64,000 bases of DNA from Enterobacter vonholyi (GCF_008364555.1 NZ_VTUC01000006.1:434001-498000), one strand, 5' to 3'. Shown: positions 42,770-54,178, counted from the stretch's first letter. Notes: generated by a model not told the origin, from the sequence alone. A program made the numbers and translations.

Positions 42770-45700
42770 GTTTTTTAAGCCTGCGCAACCAAATCAACTT
42801 ATACGCCGCAGGGATAATAAACAGCGATAGCAGCGGAGCCGTGATCATGCCGCCAATCATTGGCGCCGCTATCCGGCTCATGACTTCTGATCCGGCACCG
42901 GTTCCCCACAAAATGGGCAGCAGACCGGCAATAATCACCGCGACGGTCATCGCCTTTGGCCGCACGCGCAGCACGGCGCCATGATAAAGGGCGTCATCAA
43001 GTCCCTGTACGGTGAAGGTTTCCCGATGGGATAACTTCGGATGCGCTTCAACGGCATGACGCAAATACATCAGCATTACCACCCCAAATTCTGCCGCCAC
43101 CCCTGCCAGAGCGATAAAGCCGGTGCCGGTTGCCACAGACATATGGAAACCCTGCCAGTACAGGAACCATATCCCCCCGACCAGCGCGAACGGCAGGCTC
43201 ATCAGGATCAGCAACGCTTCATCCACGCGACGGAATGCCAGATACAGCAGAATGAAGATGATCATCACCGTCATCGGTACCATTAGCTTCAGTTTCTTAT
43301 TGGCGTGCTCAAGCAGTTCAAACTGTCCAGAGAATGCGACGCTGGTGCCCGGTCTCAGCTTTACGTTCTGACTAATAGCAGTCTTAATGTCGTTCACCAC
43401 CGACACCATATCCCTGCCGCGGGCATCGATATAAATCCAGCTCGCAGGACGGGCATTCTCCGTTTTCAGCATCGTAGGGCCGGAAACGACGTTGATATCC
43501 GCCACATCGCCCAGCGTGATCTGCTGTTTCATCGGCGTCAGGATCGGCATCTGCCTCAGCGCGGTCGGGCTGTTTCGGTAGTCCTGAGGATAGCGAATAT
43601 TAATCGGGTAGCGGGCGACGCCTTCCACCGTTTCTCCCACCGTCTCCCCGCCGATGGCCGTGGAGACGAAAAGCTGCACGTCGCCAACCGTCATCCCGTA
43701 GCGGGAGGCTTTTTCCCGGTTGATATCAACGTCGATGTAGCGCCCGCCTTCCAGACGTTCAGCCAGGGCTGACACCACTCCCGGCACCGTTTTAGCTACC
43801 GCTTCAATGCTCTGCGCCGTGGCGTCGATATCAGCCAGAACAGTACCTGACACCTTGATGCCAATCGGGCTTTTAATGCCGGTTGAAAGCATATCGATGC
43901 GGTTGCGGATGGGCGGAACCCAGAGATTCGCCAGGCCAGGTAAACGAACGGTCTTGTCGAGCTCGTTAACGATCTTGTCAATCGTCATGCCGGGTCGCCA
44001 CTGATCCTCAGGCTTAAGCTGAATGGTGGTTTCGACCATTTCGAGCGGCGCGGAATCCGTTGCCGTTTCGGCTTTGCCGGTCTTGCCGAAGACAGAGGCC
44101 ACTTCAGGGACTGTTTTTATTAACTTGTCCGTGGTCTGTAAGAGCGCGGCCGCTTCTGCCGGAGACACACCCGGCAATGTTGATGGCATATACAGCAGAT
44201 CGCCTTCGTTGATCTTTGGCAGGAACTCGCCGCCCACCTGGCTCAGGGGCCAGATCACCGTGAAGATGGATAAGGTCGCAACCAGCAGGGTGGTTTTTGG
44301 CCAGTGTAGCACCCTGATCAGTAGTGGATGGTAGGCTTTAATCAGCAACCTGTTTAATGGGTTACTGGTCTCTGCGGGGATTTTACCCCGGATCCAGAAT
44401 CCCATTAGAATGGGGATCACGATGATGGCCAGCGCGGCCGCCCCCGCCATGGCGTACGTTTTCGTGAAGGCCAGTGGACCAAACAGCCGCCCTTCCTGTC
44501 CCTCGAGGGTAAAGATGGGAATAAACGACAAGGTAATGATCAGCAGGCTGATAAACAGCGCGGGGCCAACCTCTACAGAGGCGTTGGTGATCACCTTCCA
44601 GCGGGTGGCGTTATCAATCGGCTCCCCCGGGTGGCGGTGGTCCCACTCTTCCAGCCGTTTATGCGCATTTTCAATCATCACGATGGCGGCATCCACCATC
44701 GCGCCGACGGCAATGGCAATGCCTCCCAGCGACATGATATTAGCGTTCAGCCCCTGGAAATGCATAACGATAAAGGCAATACACAGGCCAAGCGGCAGAG
44801 AGATAATTGCGACCAGCGCAGAGCGGACGTGCCACAGGAACAGCGCGCAGACGATGGCCACCACGATAAACTCCTCAAGAAGCTTGCCGCTCAGGTTGTC
44901 GATTGCCCGATCGATGAGCTGGCTGCGATCGTAGGTAGTCACAATCTCAACGCCTTCCGGCAGGCTGGCCTTCAGCGTCTCCAGCTTGTCTTTCACCGCC
45001 GTTATGACCTCGCGCGCGTTTTTACCCGAACGCAGGATCACCACGCCGCCCGCCACTTCACCCTGCCCGTTCAGCTCGGCAATACCACGGCGCATTTCCG
45101 GCCCCGTTTGTACGCGGGCAACATCACGCAGGTAAATCGGCACGCCGTTCTCACCGGTTTTCAGGACGATGTGATTGAAATCATCGATGGTCTGCAGATA
45201 GCCGCTGGCCCGGACCATATATTCCGCTTCCGCGAGTTCTACGGACGATCCCCCCGCTTCCTGATTAGACGATTCAAGGGCCTGCTTAACCTCCGGCAGG
45301 CTGACGCCGAACTGCGCCAGCTTTAACGGGTCAACCTGAATCTGATACTGCTTCACCACGCCGCCGACGGAGGCCACCTCGGCCACGTTCGGGATAGTTT
45401 TTAGCTCAAACTTCAGGAACCAGTCCTGCAATGATCGCAGCTCGGCGAGATCGTGTTTTCCACTGCGGTCCACCAGCGCATACTCAAATATCCAGCCCAC
45501 GCCCGTGGCGTCCGGGCCGATTTCTGAACTCACGCCGGCAGGGAGTTTGCCCTGAACCTGATTCAGATACTCCAGCACGCGCGAACGGGCCCAGTACAAA
45601 TCGGTGCCATCTTCAAAAATGACGTACACGTACGAATCACCAAACTGCGAAAAGCCGCGCACGGTCTTTGCGCCGGGAACCGACAGCATGGTGGTGGTGA

Positions 45701-45905
45701 GTGGATAGGTCACCTGGTTTTCAACAATCTGCGGGGCCTGGCCGGGATAGCGGGTTTTGATAATCACCTGCACGTCAGACAGATCGGGTAAGGCATCGAC
45801 AGGCGTGTTAATAATCGTCCATGTGCCCCAGACGCTGAGGAACAGCGCCCCCATCATGACCAGGAAACGATTGGCCACTGACCGTCGGATAATCCATTCA
45901 ATCAT
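42750..45905 (-). CDS. cusA: Copper/silver efflux RND transporter CusA
   Basis: A 1051-residue inner-membrane RND pump (E. coli CusA has 1047) that exports Cu(I)/Ag(I) with CusB and CusC using the proton gradient. It starts [20 protein letters not shown]. The three copper-binding methionines of E. coli CusA (M573, M623, M672) are seen in [20 protein letters not shown] and [10 protein letters not shown]. The helix-4 proton-relay region [20 protein letters not shown] is intact. I place the start at the ATG at 45903-45905, preceded by AAGGAGACG. Last gene of cusCFBA; its stop lies within a terminator loop. Confidence 0.95.
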   Translation of the reverse strand: MIEWIIRRSVANRFLVMMGALFLSVWGTWTIINTPVDALPDLSDVQVIIKTRYPGQAPQIVENQVTYPLTTTMLSVPGAKTVRGFSQFGDSYVYVIFEDGTDLYWARSRVLEYLNQVQGKLPAGVSSEIGPDATGVGWIFEYALVDRSGKHDLAELRSLQDWFLKFELKTIPNVAEVASVGGVVKQYQIQVDPLKLAQFGVSLPEVKQALESSNQEAGGSSVELAEAEYMVRASGYLQTIDDFNHIVLKTGENGVPIYLRDVARVQTGPEMRRGIAELNGQGEVAGGVVILRSGKNAREVITAVKDKLETLKASLPEGVEIVTTYDRSQLIDRAIDNLSGKLLEEFIVVAIVCALFLWHVRSALVAIISLPLGLCIAFIVMHFQGLNANIMSLGGIAIAVGAMVDAAIVMIENAHKRLEEWDHRHPGEPIDNATRWKVITNASVEVGPALFISLLIITLSFIPIFTLEGQEGRLFGPLAFTKTYAMAGAAALAIIVIPILMGFWIRGKIPAETSNPLNRLLIKAYHPLLIRVLHWPKTTLLVATLSIFTVIWPLSQVGGEFLPKINEGDLLYMPSTLPGVSPAEAAALLQTTDKLIKTVPEVASVFGKTGKAETATDSAPLEMVETTIQLKPEDQWRPGMTIDKIVNELDKTVRLPGLANLWVPPIRNRIDMLSTGIKSPIGIKVSGTVLADIDATAQSIEAVAKTVPGVVSALAERLEGGRYIDVDINREKASRYGMTVGDVQLFVSTAIGGETVGETVEGVARYPINIRYPQDYRNSPTALRQMPILTPMKQQITLGDVADINVVSGPTMLKTENARPASWIYIDARGRDMVSVVNDIKTAISQNVKLRPGTSVAFSGQFELLEHANKKLKLMVPMTVMIIFILLYLAFRRVDEALLILMSLPFALVGGIWFLYWQGFHMSVATGTGFIALAGVAAEFGVVMLMYLRHAVEAHPKLSHRETFTVQGLDDALYHGAVLRVRPKAMTVAVIIAGLLPILWGTGAGSEVMSRIAAPMIGGMITAPLLSLFIIPAAYKLIWLRRLKKPKKYRR

Positions 45906-45915
45906 CATCGTCTCC

Positions 45916-47166
45916 TTAATGGCCTGAATGCGCGTCGTCAGCGGCTTCAACGTGGCGCATGCGCTCCAGCGCACCGGTAATATTGGCCTCCGAGTCAATC
46001 AGGAACAGACCGCTGACCACCACCGACTCCCCCTCCTCCAGTCCGCTACCAATGCCGGACTGCTGCTGAGATTCATGCAGAACGCGGATCCTTTTCGGCA
46101 TAAAATTCCCGTTCGTATCAACGGTAATAACGCGCTGCTCTTTGCCGGTATCAATAACGGCCTGAGACGGAATGAGCAGCATTTCCTGACTGTGGGTATT
46201 CAGCTTCAGGTAGGCATTCATGCCAGGTTTCAGCAGCTCATCCTTGTTGGAGACCTGCAGGCGCAGCTGCAGCGTACGGGTGGTTGGATCCACGCTCGGC
46301 AGAAGACTCCATTTTTCAACCGGGAAGGATTTATCCGGCCAGGCCGGTATCGAAACAGCAAACTGCGAGGTATCTTTCAGCAGATAAGCAATGGACTCAG
46401 GGACCGCCGCACCGATCCAGACCGGATCCATCCCCTGAATTTGTGCCACGACCTTATCTTTCGAAATATTCATCCCGGTACGGAGGTCAAAGGCAGTAAT
46501 CACCCCGTCGATCGGTGCCCTGATGGTAAACCGGGTCTGGATCGTTCGGGTCGCACGCAGCCTCTGAATATCCTCATCCGGCATACCCGCCAGCCGAAGC
46601 CGTTCCAGAACCCCTTTGATTTGCGTCGGCGTTCCGCCGGTGCCGGAGAGCAACAGGAACTCGCTCTGCGCTTCGACCCAGTCCGGAATGGTGATATCAA
46701 TCAGCGGCGTTCCTTTCTTCACCTTATCGCCGATCGTCAGCGGGTAGACTTTCTCAACGAACCCTTCCGCGCGCGCCTGCACAATGACAAACTGATAGTC
46801 GTTATAGCTGACGTTGGCCGGGATCGTCTGGGCATAATTCAGCGTTCCGCGCGTCACCTTTTGCGTTTTTAATCCTAAATTCTGGACCTGGGTCGGATCG
46901 ATACGGATACCGTCACCGCTTTTATCGTTATTTTCGTCCGCATATTTCGGGACCAGATCCATATCCATAAACGGTGATTTACCGGGCTTATCGAATTTCA
47001 CGTCTGGTTTCATCGGGTCATACCAGAAAAGTACCCTTCTTTCAGAGACGCTATTTTCTGTTTTTTCAGATGAATGAAACGCCTGCAAAGTCGTCACCGA
47101 TATCAGCCCTCCCGCAATAAGGCTGCTGACTATCATGGCAGCATATTTTATTTTGAATGAGGCCAT
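45916..47166 (-). CDS. cusB: Cus efflux periplasmic adaptor CusB
   Basis: A 416-residue membrane fusion protein linking CusA to CusC. An N-terminal anchor ([20 protein letters not shown]) is followed by the metal-binding N-terminal stretch with the methionines used by E. coli CusB ([24 protein letters not shown]). Then come the lipoyl/barrel-sandwich halves ([32 protein letters not shown]) and the beta-barrel. It ends with a His-containing tail (DDAHSGH). It lies 10 bp upstream of cusA. Confidence 0.93.
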   Translation of the reverse strand: MASFKIKYAAMIVSSLIAGGLISVTTLQAFHSSEKTENSVSERRVLFWYDPMKPDVKFDKPGKSPFMDMDLVPKYADENNDKSGDGIRIDPTQVQNLGLKTQKVTRGTLNYAQTIPANVSYNDYQFVIVQARAEGFVEKVYPLTIGDKVKKGTPLIDITIPDWVEAQSEFLLLSGTGGTPTQIKGVLERLRLAGMPDEDIQRLRATRTIQTRFTIRAPIDGVITAFDLRTGMNISKDKVVAQIQGMDPVWIGAAVPESIAYLLKDTSQFAVSIPAWPDKSFPVEKWSLLPSVDPTTRTLQLRLQVSNKDELLKPGMNAYLKLNTHSQEMLLIPSQAVIDTGKEQRVITVDTNGNFMPKRIRVLHESQQQSGIGSGLEEGESVVVSGLFLIDSEANITGALERMRHVEAADDAHSGH

Positions 47167-47177
47167 GCCGTTTCTCG

Positions 47178-47519
47178 CTATTTAATGCTCTTCAGTAAAG
47201 AGATATTGCCCTGCTGAACAAATGAAAAATCAACATGACTGTCGACTTTCAATGCATTGATACTCTCGTCAGCCTGAATAAAGGTGAAACGCATGGTCAT
47301 CGAGGGCCAGCCAATCGCCGGGATCGCTTCATGAGAAATCGTGACTTTTTTATTCGTGAGATCAATATCCTTCACGATGCCGGTCCCGGTGATGAGCTGC
47401 TCTGAGGTCGCTTCGCTGGTAGAGTTCATCCCCTCGTGCTGATGAACCTCAGCCTGGATGCTGGCAGAAAACACAATGGAGGTCGCTCCGAATACAATGG
47501 CCTTAAGAGAATTGCGCAT
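47178..47519 (-). CDS. cusF: Periplasmic copper/silver chaperone CusF
   Basis: A 113-residue exported OB-fold protein. The signal peptide MRNSLKAIVFGATSIVFSAS ends near IQA-EV. The Cu(I) site of E. coli CusF (His36, Met47, Met49 and the capping Trp44) is seen in ISHEAIPAIGWPSMTMRF. It hands metal to CusB. An extra His/Met-rich patch (VHQHEGMN) follows the signal peptide. Third-to-last position in cusCFBA, 11 bp before cusB. Confidence 0.93.
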   Translation of the reverse strand: MRNSLKAIVFGATSIVFSASIQAEVHQHEGMNSTSEATSEQLITGTGIVKDIDLTNKKVTISHEAIPAIGWPSMTMRFTFIQADESINALKVDSHVDFSFVQQGNISLLKSIK

Positions 47520-47547
47520 GCTTATTTTCCTGTTTAATTAAATAACG

Positions 47548-48933
47548 TTATTCGACCCAACCGCCGCCAAGCGCGGTGAAAAGATTAATTTCATTAACCT
47601 GCCTGGCATAAATAAGGTCGAGAATATTTTGCTGTGTAGCGAAAAGAGAACGTTCCGCGTCCAGGACTTCGATATAGCTGACTGCACCGCTGGAATATAG
47701 CCCACCTGCACGTTGAAGAGTGATGCGGAGTGAATCAAGGTACCGCTGCTGCGCAGCAAGCTGCTGGTTGATGCTGTCCCGCAGCGCGAGCGCGTCGGCA
47801 ACCTGTTTGAATGCGGCCTGTATTTTTTGTTCGTAATTAATAACCGACTGCTGCTGGCGAATTTCGGCCAGCTTCAGGTTTGCCTTATTCCTGCCCGCAT
47901 TAAAAATGGGAATGTCTATTTTAGGGATAAAATTCCACATCCCGCTGCCCGCGGTAAACAGGCTGGATAATTCCGTACTGCCAGTTGAAAGCCCGCTGGT
48001 TAATGATATTGACGGGAAAAAGGCGGCACGCGCGGCGCCGATATTCGCATCGGCCGCTTTAAGCTGATACTCCGCTTCCAAAATGTCCGGGCGCTGCAGC
48101 AGTATCGCTGAGGAGAGATGAGGCGGCAGTTTTACCGGCGCAACGTCGCTGGCGTTCATGCCGCTCTCGCCCGGGAGCGCGCGATACGTGCCGAGGACCA
48201 GCTGCAGGGCATTATTGGCCTGCGCCAGCTCTCCCTCTCTTTTGGCAATCTCTGCCTGCGTGCTTTCGATCTGTCCCCGGGCCTGTTCCAGCGCCAGCAC
48301 GTTCGTACTGCCCGTCACCAGCTGTTGCTCAACGAACGCATAAGACTGCCGGTAATTTTTCAGTGTATCCCGCGCGATACGCAGCTGTTTAAACGCCAGC
48401 TGCTGGTTGAAATAACTCTGTGAAACGTTAGAGACGAGCAGGATATGCACCGCGCGACGGGCCTCTTCGCTGGCGAAATAGTTTTGTCGGCCGGCCTCGC
48501 TCATGTTCTTCAGCTTGCCGAAGAAGTCGAGTTCATAGCTAAGCTCAAAACCCGCGTCGTACTGCTGCGCGGTCGGTTTGTCACTTTTCAACCCACCGCT
48601 GTAGGTGATACCCGAGGAGGCATTCAGCTGCGGATAACGATCCGCATCCGTCACGCTGAACTGCGCCCGTGCCTCTTCAACCTTCAGAGCGGCCATTTTT
48701 ACATCGCGATTATTGTTCAGCGCTTCCGTAATCAGCCCGGCTACCTGCGGGTCGACGAAAAAGTTGCGCCACCCGGTGTCCTGATACCCCACCACCGCAG
48801 GCGTCAGGCCGTTGCGCGAAAGTGAAAACTGCTGGGGTACCGGTGATGCCGGGCGCTGGTATTCGGGGGCCAGCGAGACGCAGCCCGCCAGGATAAATAC
48901 CGTACTGATGCTGAGTCGTTTTAACAGGAACAT
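47548..48933 (-). CDS. cusC: Cus efflux outer-membrane channel CusC
   Basis: A 461-residue TolC-like outer-membrane factor and lipoprotein: FILAGCVSLAPEYQRPASPV has the lipobox LAGC with Cys17 as acyl site. Two OEP repeats are present (AGLITEALNNNRDVKMAALK, and LLQRPDILEAEYQLKAADAN in the second). First gene of the cusCFBA operon, divergent from cusRS with the CusR box in between. Confidence 0.93.
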   Translation of the reverse strand: MFLLKRLSISTVFILAGCVSLAPEYQRPASPVPQQFSLSRNGLTPAVVGYQDTGWRNFFVDPQVAGLITEALNNNRDVKMAALKVEEARAQFSVTDADRYPQLNASSGITYSGGLKSDKPTAQQYDAGFELSYELDFFGKLKNMSEAGRQNYFASEEARRAVHILLVSNVSQSYFNQQLAFKQLRIARDTLKNYRQSYAFVEQQLVTGSTNVLALEQARGQIESTQAEIAKREGELAQANNALQLVLGTYRALPGESGMNASDVAPVKLPPHLSSAILLQRPDILEAEYQLKAADANIGAARAAFFPSISLTSGLSTGSTELSSLFTAGSGMWNFIPKIDIPIFNAGRNKANLKLAEIRQQQSVINYEQKIQAAFKQVADALALRDSINQQLAAQQRYLDSLRITLQRAGGLYSSGAVSYIEVLDAERSLFATQQNILDLIYARQVNEINLFTALGGGWVE

Positions 48934-49007
48934 AGCGGTTCAAATGAAGTCCAGAGTATTTTTAGGGCTACTCTACTGAACGCTTCCTGTTTGACGGGTG
49001 ACGGGAT

Positions 49008-49025
49008 AATGACAATGTTGTCATT
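49008..49025. promoter_or_regulatory. CusR box between cusC and cusR
   Basis: AATGACAATGTTGTCATT: 8-bp perfect arms AATGACAA and TTGTCATT around TG. It equals the known E. coli CusR palindrome core (AATGACAANNTTGTCATT) and lies 74 bp from the cusC start and 70 bp from the cusR start. So phosphorylated CusR probably activates both directions. Confidence 0.92.
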
Positions 49026-49095
49026 TTTAACGTAAGTCATTGTGAACGGTTGCGGGCTCCATAGAATGTCATCAGCAGCCAGTCAGGGGAGCAAG

Positions 49096-49779
49096 ATGAA
49101 AATACTGATCGTTGAAGATGAAATGAAAACCGGTGAGTACCTCAGCAAGGGGCTCACTGAAGCGGGGTTTGTCGTGGACCACGCTGTTAATGGCCTGAAC
49201 GGCTACCATCTCGCCATGACCGCTGAATACGATCTGCTGATTCTGGATATCATGCTGCCCGATGTGAACGGCTGGGACATTGTCCGCATGCTCCGCTCTG
49301 CCGGCAAAGGGATGCCCATCCTGTTACTCACGGCTCTCGGCACGATTGAACACCGGGTTAAGGGGCTTGAGCTGGGCGCGGATGACTATCTGATTAAGCC
49401 TTTCGCCTTTGCCGAGCTGCTCGCCCGGGTCAGGACGCTGTTGAGGCGCGGAAATACGGTGATCGCGGAAAGCCAGCTTCAGGTGGCTGACCTGACGGTT
49501 GACCTTGTGTCGAGAAAGGTCAGCCGTACCGGAAGCCGCATCCTGTTAACCAGCAAAGAATTCAGCCTGCTGGAGTTTTTCATGCGTCATCAGGGAGAGG
49601 TGCTTCCCCGTTCACTGATTGCCTCCCAGGTATGGGACATGAACTTTGACAGCGACACGAACGCGATTGACGTTGCGGTAAAGCGGCTGCGCGCAAAGAT
49701 CGATAATGACTTTGAACCGAAGCTGATCCAGACGGTGCGCGGCGTGGGCTATATGCTGGAGGTGCCGGATGCGCGTTAA
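49096..49779 (+). CDS. cusR: Copper response regulator CusR
   Basis: A 227-residue OmpR-family regulator, the same length as E. coli CusR. The receiver has [11 protein letters not shown], the phospho-acceptor Asp51 in [20 protein letters not shown] and DDYLIKPF. The winged helix ends [17 protein letters not shown] use the ATG at 49096 ([10 protein letters not shown]) with GGGGAGCAAG before it; the frame is open further upstream but not conserved. It overlaps cusS by 11 bp. Confidence 0.93.
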   Translation: MKILIVEDEMKTGEYLSKGLTEAGFVVDHAVNGLNGYHLAMTAEYDLLILDIMLPDVNGWDIVRMLRSAGKGMPILLLTALGTIEHRVKGLELGADDYLIKPFAFAELLARVRTLLRRGNTVIAESQLQVADLTVDLVSRKVSRTGSRILLTSKEFSLLEFFMRHQGEVLPRSLIASQVWDMNFDSDTNAIDVAVKRLRAKIDNDFEPKLIQTVRGVGYMLEVPDAR

Positions 49780-51223
49780 GCCCCTCCGACGCCCGTTCTC
49801 GCTTGCGCTGCGGCTGACCTTTTTTATCAGCCTCTCCACCATACTGGCCTTTTTCGCCTTTACGTGGTTTATGCTGCATTCCGTTGAAAAGCACTTCGCC
49901 GAGCAGGATATCAGCGACCTGCAGCAAATCAGCACCGCGATGCACCGCATCCTGCAGTCACCGGCCGATCCTGACCAAAAGAAAATCAGCAAGATCAAAG
50001 AGTCGATCGCCAGCTACCGCAACGTGGCCGTCCTGCTTCTGGATCCGCAGGGCAATACCCTGTTCAGCTCGGCGCAAGGAGCGGCACTACGCCCCGCGAT
50101 GAACACGGCGAACTTTAGCGAACACCGCCGCGCGCAGGATGTGTTTCTCTGGACGGTTGAAGGCCCGGCCGACCCCATGCACGGCGGGTCCGACATGAAA
50201 ATGGAAACGTACCGGATTATCGCCTCCTCAGGCACGGCGACGCTGCAGGGCAAAACGCAGGGCTACGTGATGCTGATCGGGCTCTCCATTAATTTTCATC
50301 TGCACTACCTTGAGGCGCTGAAAAAAAACCTTCTGGCGATTGCCGCCGTTATCAGCCTGCTGATTATTCTTGTCATCCGCATCGCCGTGCGCCAGGGACA
50401 TTTGCCCCTGCGTAACGTCAGCAACGCTATTAAAAACATCACCTCCGAAAATCTTGACGCGCGGCTGGAGCCGTCCCGCGTCCCCGTTGAGCTGGAGCAG
50501 CTGGTCATCTCCTTCAACCAGATGATCGAAAAGATTGAAGATGTTTTTACCCGTCAGGCTAACTTTTCCGCCGACATCGCGCACGAAATCAGAACCCCCA
50601 TCACCAACCTGGTGACGCAAACGGAAATCGCGCTGAGCCAGAACCGTTCTCAAAAGGAGCTGGAAGATGTGTTGTACTCCAGCCTCGAAGAGTACAACCG
50701 GATGACCCGCATGGTCAGCGACATGCTGTTCCTTGCTCAGGCGGATAATAATCAGCTTATCCCGGATCGGGTGATGTTTGATTTAAGCGGCGAGGTCATG
50801 AAGGTGTTTGATTTCTTCGAAGCCTGGGCGGAAGAACGCCACATCGCTCTGAAATTTAACGGGATGCCCTGCCTGATAGAAGGCGATCCGCAGATGTTCA
50901 GGAGAGCAATCAATAATCTGCTCTCCAACGCCCTGCGCTATACGCCGGAAGGGAAAACGGTAACGGTCTCCATCAGAACACAGGATAACAACGTTGAGCT
51001 GGTGACAGAAAACCCCGGTACGCCGATCCCGCAGGCGCATCTGTCGAAGCTGTTTGACCGTTTTTATCGCGTCGACCCGTCCAGGCAGCGCAAAGGCGAA
51101 GGCAGCGGAATTGGGCTTGCCATCGTGAAGTCCATCGTCACGGCGCACAACGGAAAAGTCCGCGTGGAATCGGATGCGGTGTCGACGCGCTTCATCCTCA
51201 CCGTGCCGGGAAAGGTTGCCTGA
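49769..51223 (+). CDS. cusS: Copper/silver sensor histidine kinase CusS
   Basis: A 484-residue membrane sensor. Helix 1 is about residues 12-37 ([20 protein letters not shown]), the periplasmic Cu(I)/Ag(I)-sensing domain about 38-188 and helix 2 about 189-208. Then HAMP, HisKA with the phosphorylated His in [13 protein letters not shown], and HATPase_c with [21 protein letters not shown] and [14 protein letters not shown]. Gene order and the 11-bp overlap with cusR match E. coli. Confidence 0.93.
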   Translation: MRVKPLRRPFSLALRLTFFISLSTILAFFAFTWFMLHSVEKHFAEQDISDLQQISTAMHRILQSPADPDQKKISKIKESIASYRNVAVLLLDPQGNTLFSSAQGAALRPAMNTANFSEHRRAQDVFLWTVEGPADPMHGGSDMKMETYRIIASSGTATLQGKTQGYVMLIGLSINFHLHYLEALKKNLLAIAAVISLLIILVIRIAVRQGHLPLRNVSNAIKNITSENLDARLEPSRVPVELEQLVISFNQMIEKIEDVFTRQANFSADIAHEIRTPITNLVTQTEIALSQNRSQKELEDVLYSSLEEYNRMTRMVSDMLFLAQADNNQLIPDRVMFDLSGEVMKVFDFFEAWAEERHIALKFNGMPCLIEGDPQMFRRAINNLLSNALRYTPEGKTVTVSIRTQDNNVELVTENPGTPIPQAHLSKLFDRFYRVDPSRQRKGEGSGIGLAIVKSIVTAHNGKVRVESDAVSTRFILTVPGKVA

Positions 51224-51227
51224 GCGC

Positions 51228-52133
51228 TCAGCGCACGGAACGGCACACCTCCAGCACTTTCTCTCTGAGCCACCGGTGCGCCGGGTCCTGCTCCATGCGC
51301 GGATGCCACATCTGTGACACCGTAATGGTCCTGGTCTTAAAGGGCAGTTCAAAGACGTGTACCTGCTCATTCATCGGCTGATTGAGCAGGTACAACGCAG
51401 GCACCATGGCAATCAGATCGGAGGCCAGCGCCACGGATAACGCCGTAGGAAAGCCGGGCACCACGCTGGCGATCTTGCGTTTCATCCCCTTTTCTGCCAG
51501 CGCGTCATCGACAGCCCCATGCAACGATCCGTTCGGAGAGGCCACAACATGGCCCCACGCGACATAATCGTCAAGGCTGACATCATGCCGTAATGACAGC
51601 GGATGCCCCTTGCGCACCGCGCCAACAAACCGATCCTGAAAGAGCCTTTGCAGCCGTATTTCAGGCCCCATATTGTTCTGCACGCCAATCTCCAGGTCGA
51701 CCAGCCCCTCGCGCAAATAGCGCGACGTTTTTTCAGGTTTCGGCGAAAAACGAATACAGACGTCGGGCGCCACCTCCGCCACCGCCGCAATAAGTAGTGG
51801 CCCAAATGCCACCACAAAACCGTCGTTGGCCCGGATGGTGAACAGCCGTTCGAGATTTTCCACCTTCAGCGTGTCGGTGGAGGGCTGCAGAACCGCCCTT
51901 GCCTCGTAGACGGCGCTTCTGGCGCGATCCCGGGTGGCTTCGGCCCAGGGCGTCAGCACCATGTGACGACCGGCCCGTACCAGAATAGGATCGCCGGTCA
52001 CCTCCCGGAGCCTGCTGAGGGTACGGCTCATGGCGGAGGTGCTCAGGCTTAAACGTCGCGCCGCGCCCGCCACGCTGGCTTCTGCCAGCAAAACGTCGAG
52101 CGCAACCAGAAGGTTAAAATCAGGATCGGACAC
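51228..52133 (-). CDS. LysR family transcriptional regulator
   Basis: A 301-residue LysR protein, NodD/LeuO-like in its start: DFNLLVALDVLLAEASVAGA, then HTH LSLSTSAMSRTLSRLREVTG. The effector domain has FTIRANDGFVVAFGPLLIAA. It is convergent with cusS (4 bp between stops) and divergent from an MFS exporter gene, which it probably controls from the 117-bp gap. Confidence 0.86.
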   Translation of the reverse strand: MSDPDFNLLVALDVLLAEASVAGAARRLSLSTSAMSRTLSRLREVTGDPILVRAGRHMVLTPWAEATRDRARSAVYEARAVLQPSTDTLKVENLERLFTIRANDGFVVAFGPLLIAAVAEVAPDVCIRFSPKPEKTSRYLREGLVDLEIGVQNNMGPEIRLQRLFQDRFVGAVRKGHPLSLRHDVSLDDYVAWGHVVASPNGSLHGAVDDALAEKGMKRKIASVVPGFPTALSVALASDLIAMVPALYLLNQPMNEQVHVFELPFKTRTITVSQMWHPRMEQDPAHRWLREKVLEVCRSVR

Positions 52134-52250
52134 GGTGGCTCCTCAGATATGGCGTTATGTGCAATGATTAAGTGCAAATGCTGCGTCTTCCGCCCTGTAT
52201 ACCGCATGATTATAGTTTCGTCATCACGATTCTTATCCGGAGTAACGACG

Positions 52251-53654
52251 ATGACGCTATTTTCAAACCTGCCCGGCGATGAAGGTTTACCCGGGCATGA
52301 ACGCGCCCGGGTCCTGGCCGCCGTTATGACCACCACGCTGATGGGCGTCTTTGACGGCACCATGATCAACATCGCGCTCCCCTCTATGGCAAGGGCGATG
52401 CAGGTCCCCGCGAACGTTGCGGTCTGGTTCGCTAACGGCTATCTGCTGTCAGCGGCAATGACGCTGGCTATTTTCGCCGCGCTGGCGGCGCGCGTGGGCT
52501 ATCGCCCGGTCTTTCTGAGCGGGCTTGCCACCTTTACGCTCACCTCACTCGGCTGCGCGCTGGCAACAACGCCGGAAATGTTAACCGGGATGCGGATCCT
52601 GCAGGGCATCGGCGGGGCGGCGACCCTGAGTATCGCCCCGGCGATCCTGCGTTCCGTTTTTCCTGGCCGACTGCTTGGCCGTATTCTGGGGCTGCACGCC
52701 CTGCTTATCGCCTCCAGCACGGCGATTGCTCCTGTGCTCGGAGGAACAATACTGGACGCCCTGAGCTGGCAATGGCTGTTCGCCATTAACCTCATTCCGG
52801 GCAGCATCGCCCTGATGCTGGCATGGCGGGCTTTACCGCGGGAATCGGCCGTGGACCGAACTCCCTTTGACGCGCCGGGCGCCGTGCTCTCCGCCGTCCT
52901 GCTAGGTTCCGCGATCATGCTGGCCGACAGCCTTCAGCACGTGGCGCAACAGATTAGCGCGCAGGCCATCTTCTGGGGCGTTCTCGCACTGGTCAGCGCC
53001 TTCGCCTTTACCTGGCGGATTCGGCGTGCGCAACATCCGTTACTGCCGCCGGTGATGTTCAGAAACGGGCGCTTCACCCTCGCCGCGCTGACCTCGTTGG
53101 CCTCGTTTGTCAGCCAGGGGATCACGTTTGTCGCACTGCCGTTCCTGTTTCAGAGCGTATATGGCTACAGCCCTGTAGTGTCCGCGCTGCTGTTCACCCC
53201 GTGGCCGATTGGCATCGTACTGATCGCGCCGCACGCGGGTCGCTGGGCTGATACCATTTCCGCGCCGCTGATCTCGACCCTCGGGCTGATCGTGTTTGTT
53301 GGTGGGCTGGTCCTGCTGGCGACGTTGCCGGCAAATCCTTCCGTATGGAATATCTGCCTGCGCAGCCTGGTTTGTGGGATTGGGTTTGGCTGCTTCCAGA
53401 GTCCCAATAACCGGGAAATGCTCTCTAACGTGGCGCGGGAATATGCCAGCTATGCCTCTGGCGTGCTTTCTATCGTCAGGACATTCGGCCAGTGTCTCGG
53501 TGTCGCCGCGGTGGGGGTGCTGATGGGAGCAGCGGCAGGATGGGACCATCAACATGCTATCCAGGTTGCACTGTGGTTAGCCGTCATCGCCTCGACGGGT
53601 TCGGTGGTATTTAGCCTGAGCAGGCTGCGCCCTGCGGTTCGGGCATCCGCGTAA
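52251..53654 (+). CDS. MFS transporter, DHA2 (14-helix) type
   Basis: A 467-residue multidrug exporter-type MFS protein. The start MTLFSNLPGDEGLPGHERAR is a soluble leader, followed by helix 1 with MGVFDGTMINIALPSMARAM, which carries the DHA2 motif D1 (D-x-T-x-x-N-x-A-L-P). About 14 helices are predicted. GGAG precedes the ATG at 52251. Divergent from the LysR gene; a strong terminator follows. Substrate unknown. Confidence 0.86.
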   Translation: MTLFSNLPGDEGLPGHERARVLAAVMTTTLMGVFDGTMINIALPSMARAMQVPANVAVWFANGYLLSAAMTLAIFAALAARVGYRPVFLSGLATFTLTSLGCALATTPEMLTGMRILQGIGGAATLSIAPAILRSVFPGRLLGRILGLHALLIASSTAIAPVLGGTILDALSWQWLFAINLIPGSIALMLAWRALPRESAVDRTPFDAPGAVLSAVLLGSAIMLADSLQHVAQQISAQAIFWGVLALVSAFAFTWRIRRAQHPLLPPVMFRNGRFTLAALTSLASFVSQGITFVALPFLFQSVYGYSPVVSALLFTPWPIGIVLIAPHAGRWADTISAPLISTLGLIVFVGGLVLLATLPANPSVWNICLRSLVCGIGFGCFQSPNNREMLSNVAREYASYASGVLSIVRTFGQCLGVAAVGVLMGAAAGWDHQHAIQVALWLAVIASTGSVVFSLSRLRPAVRASA

Positions 53655-53660
53655 ATTGTT

Positions 53661-53688
53661 GCAGCGCCTCTCGGCGCTGCTCGTTTTT
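53661..53688. terminator. Terminator between the MFS gene and hcp
   Basis: GCAGCGCC (53661-53668), loop TCTC, GGCGCTGC (53673-53680), followed by TCGTTTTT on the plus strand. It terminates the MFS transcript just before the convergent hcp stop. Confidence 0.85.
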
Positions 53689-53692
53689 ACGC

Positions 53693-54178
53693 CTACGCTG
53701 CAGGGCGTTCGTTCCACGCATCAGTGTACTGAATATTTCCGTCCAGAATTTTCCATGTGATTTTTGCATATCGCAAAGATACATTTTCCATGTGACCAGT
53801 ACCGGGACAATCTCTTGTATCATGCATTATTGGAGTTATTGAAATGACCTTCACCCCTTCCATAAGGATATTGAAGTATTCCACTTCCTGACCAGCATCA
53901 TTGATGTGGTAGAACTTTAATTCAGCACTATGAAGCGTTTGACCTGTAGCCACAGCTTTGTATAGATAGGATGAAGATGAATCAATTGCTTTTGTTAGAC
54001 TGAAAGCAGAGTGTTGCCTTGTACCTGTAAGTTTACCCGTTGCATCATCTGTTGGAATGCTCAGGTTATGAATCAGATCTCTGAGCTCTATACTTCCTTC
54101 ACGGTCTGCAACATCAGAACCGCCACGGATCATTGCTCCGCCATCGTCTTTCAAAAAGAGGTGTACTGGTACAGCCAT
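53693..54178 (-). CDS. hcp: Hcp family type VI secretion tube protein (orphan)
   Basis: A 161-residue Hcp: MAVPVHLFLKDDGGAMIRGG then SIELRDLIHNLSIPTDDATG, HSAFSLTKAIDSSSSYLYKA, and the C-terminal VSLRYAKITWKILDGNIQYTDAW, all standard for the enterobacterial Hcp1 family. Hcp hexamers stack to form the tube that carries effectors. No other T6SS gene is in the window, so this is an orphan copy used with a system elsewhere. No toxin extension is fused to it. Base composition is more AT-rich than the flanking genes. Confidence 0.9.
   Translation of the reverse strand: MAVPVHLFLKDDGGAMIRGGSDVADREGSIELRDLIHNLSIPTDDATGKLTGTRQHSAFSLTKAIDSSSSYLYKAVATGQTLHSAELKFYHINDAGQEVEYFNILMEGVKVISITPIMHDTRDCPGTGHMENVSLRYAKITWKILDGNIQYTDAWNERPAA

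Noticed and set aside
44631..45326. Long open frames antisense to cusA and cusB (44631-45326, 45928-46872)
   Set aside because: His/Arg/Gln-rich translations typical of shadows in G/C-rich genes; the opposite strand encodes clear CusA and CusB.
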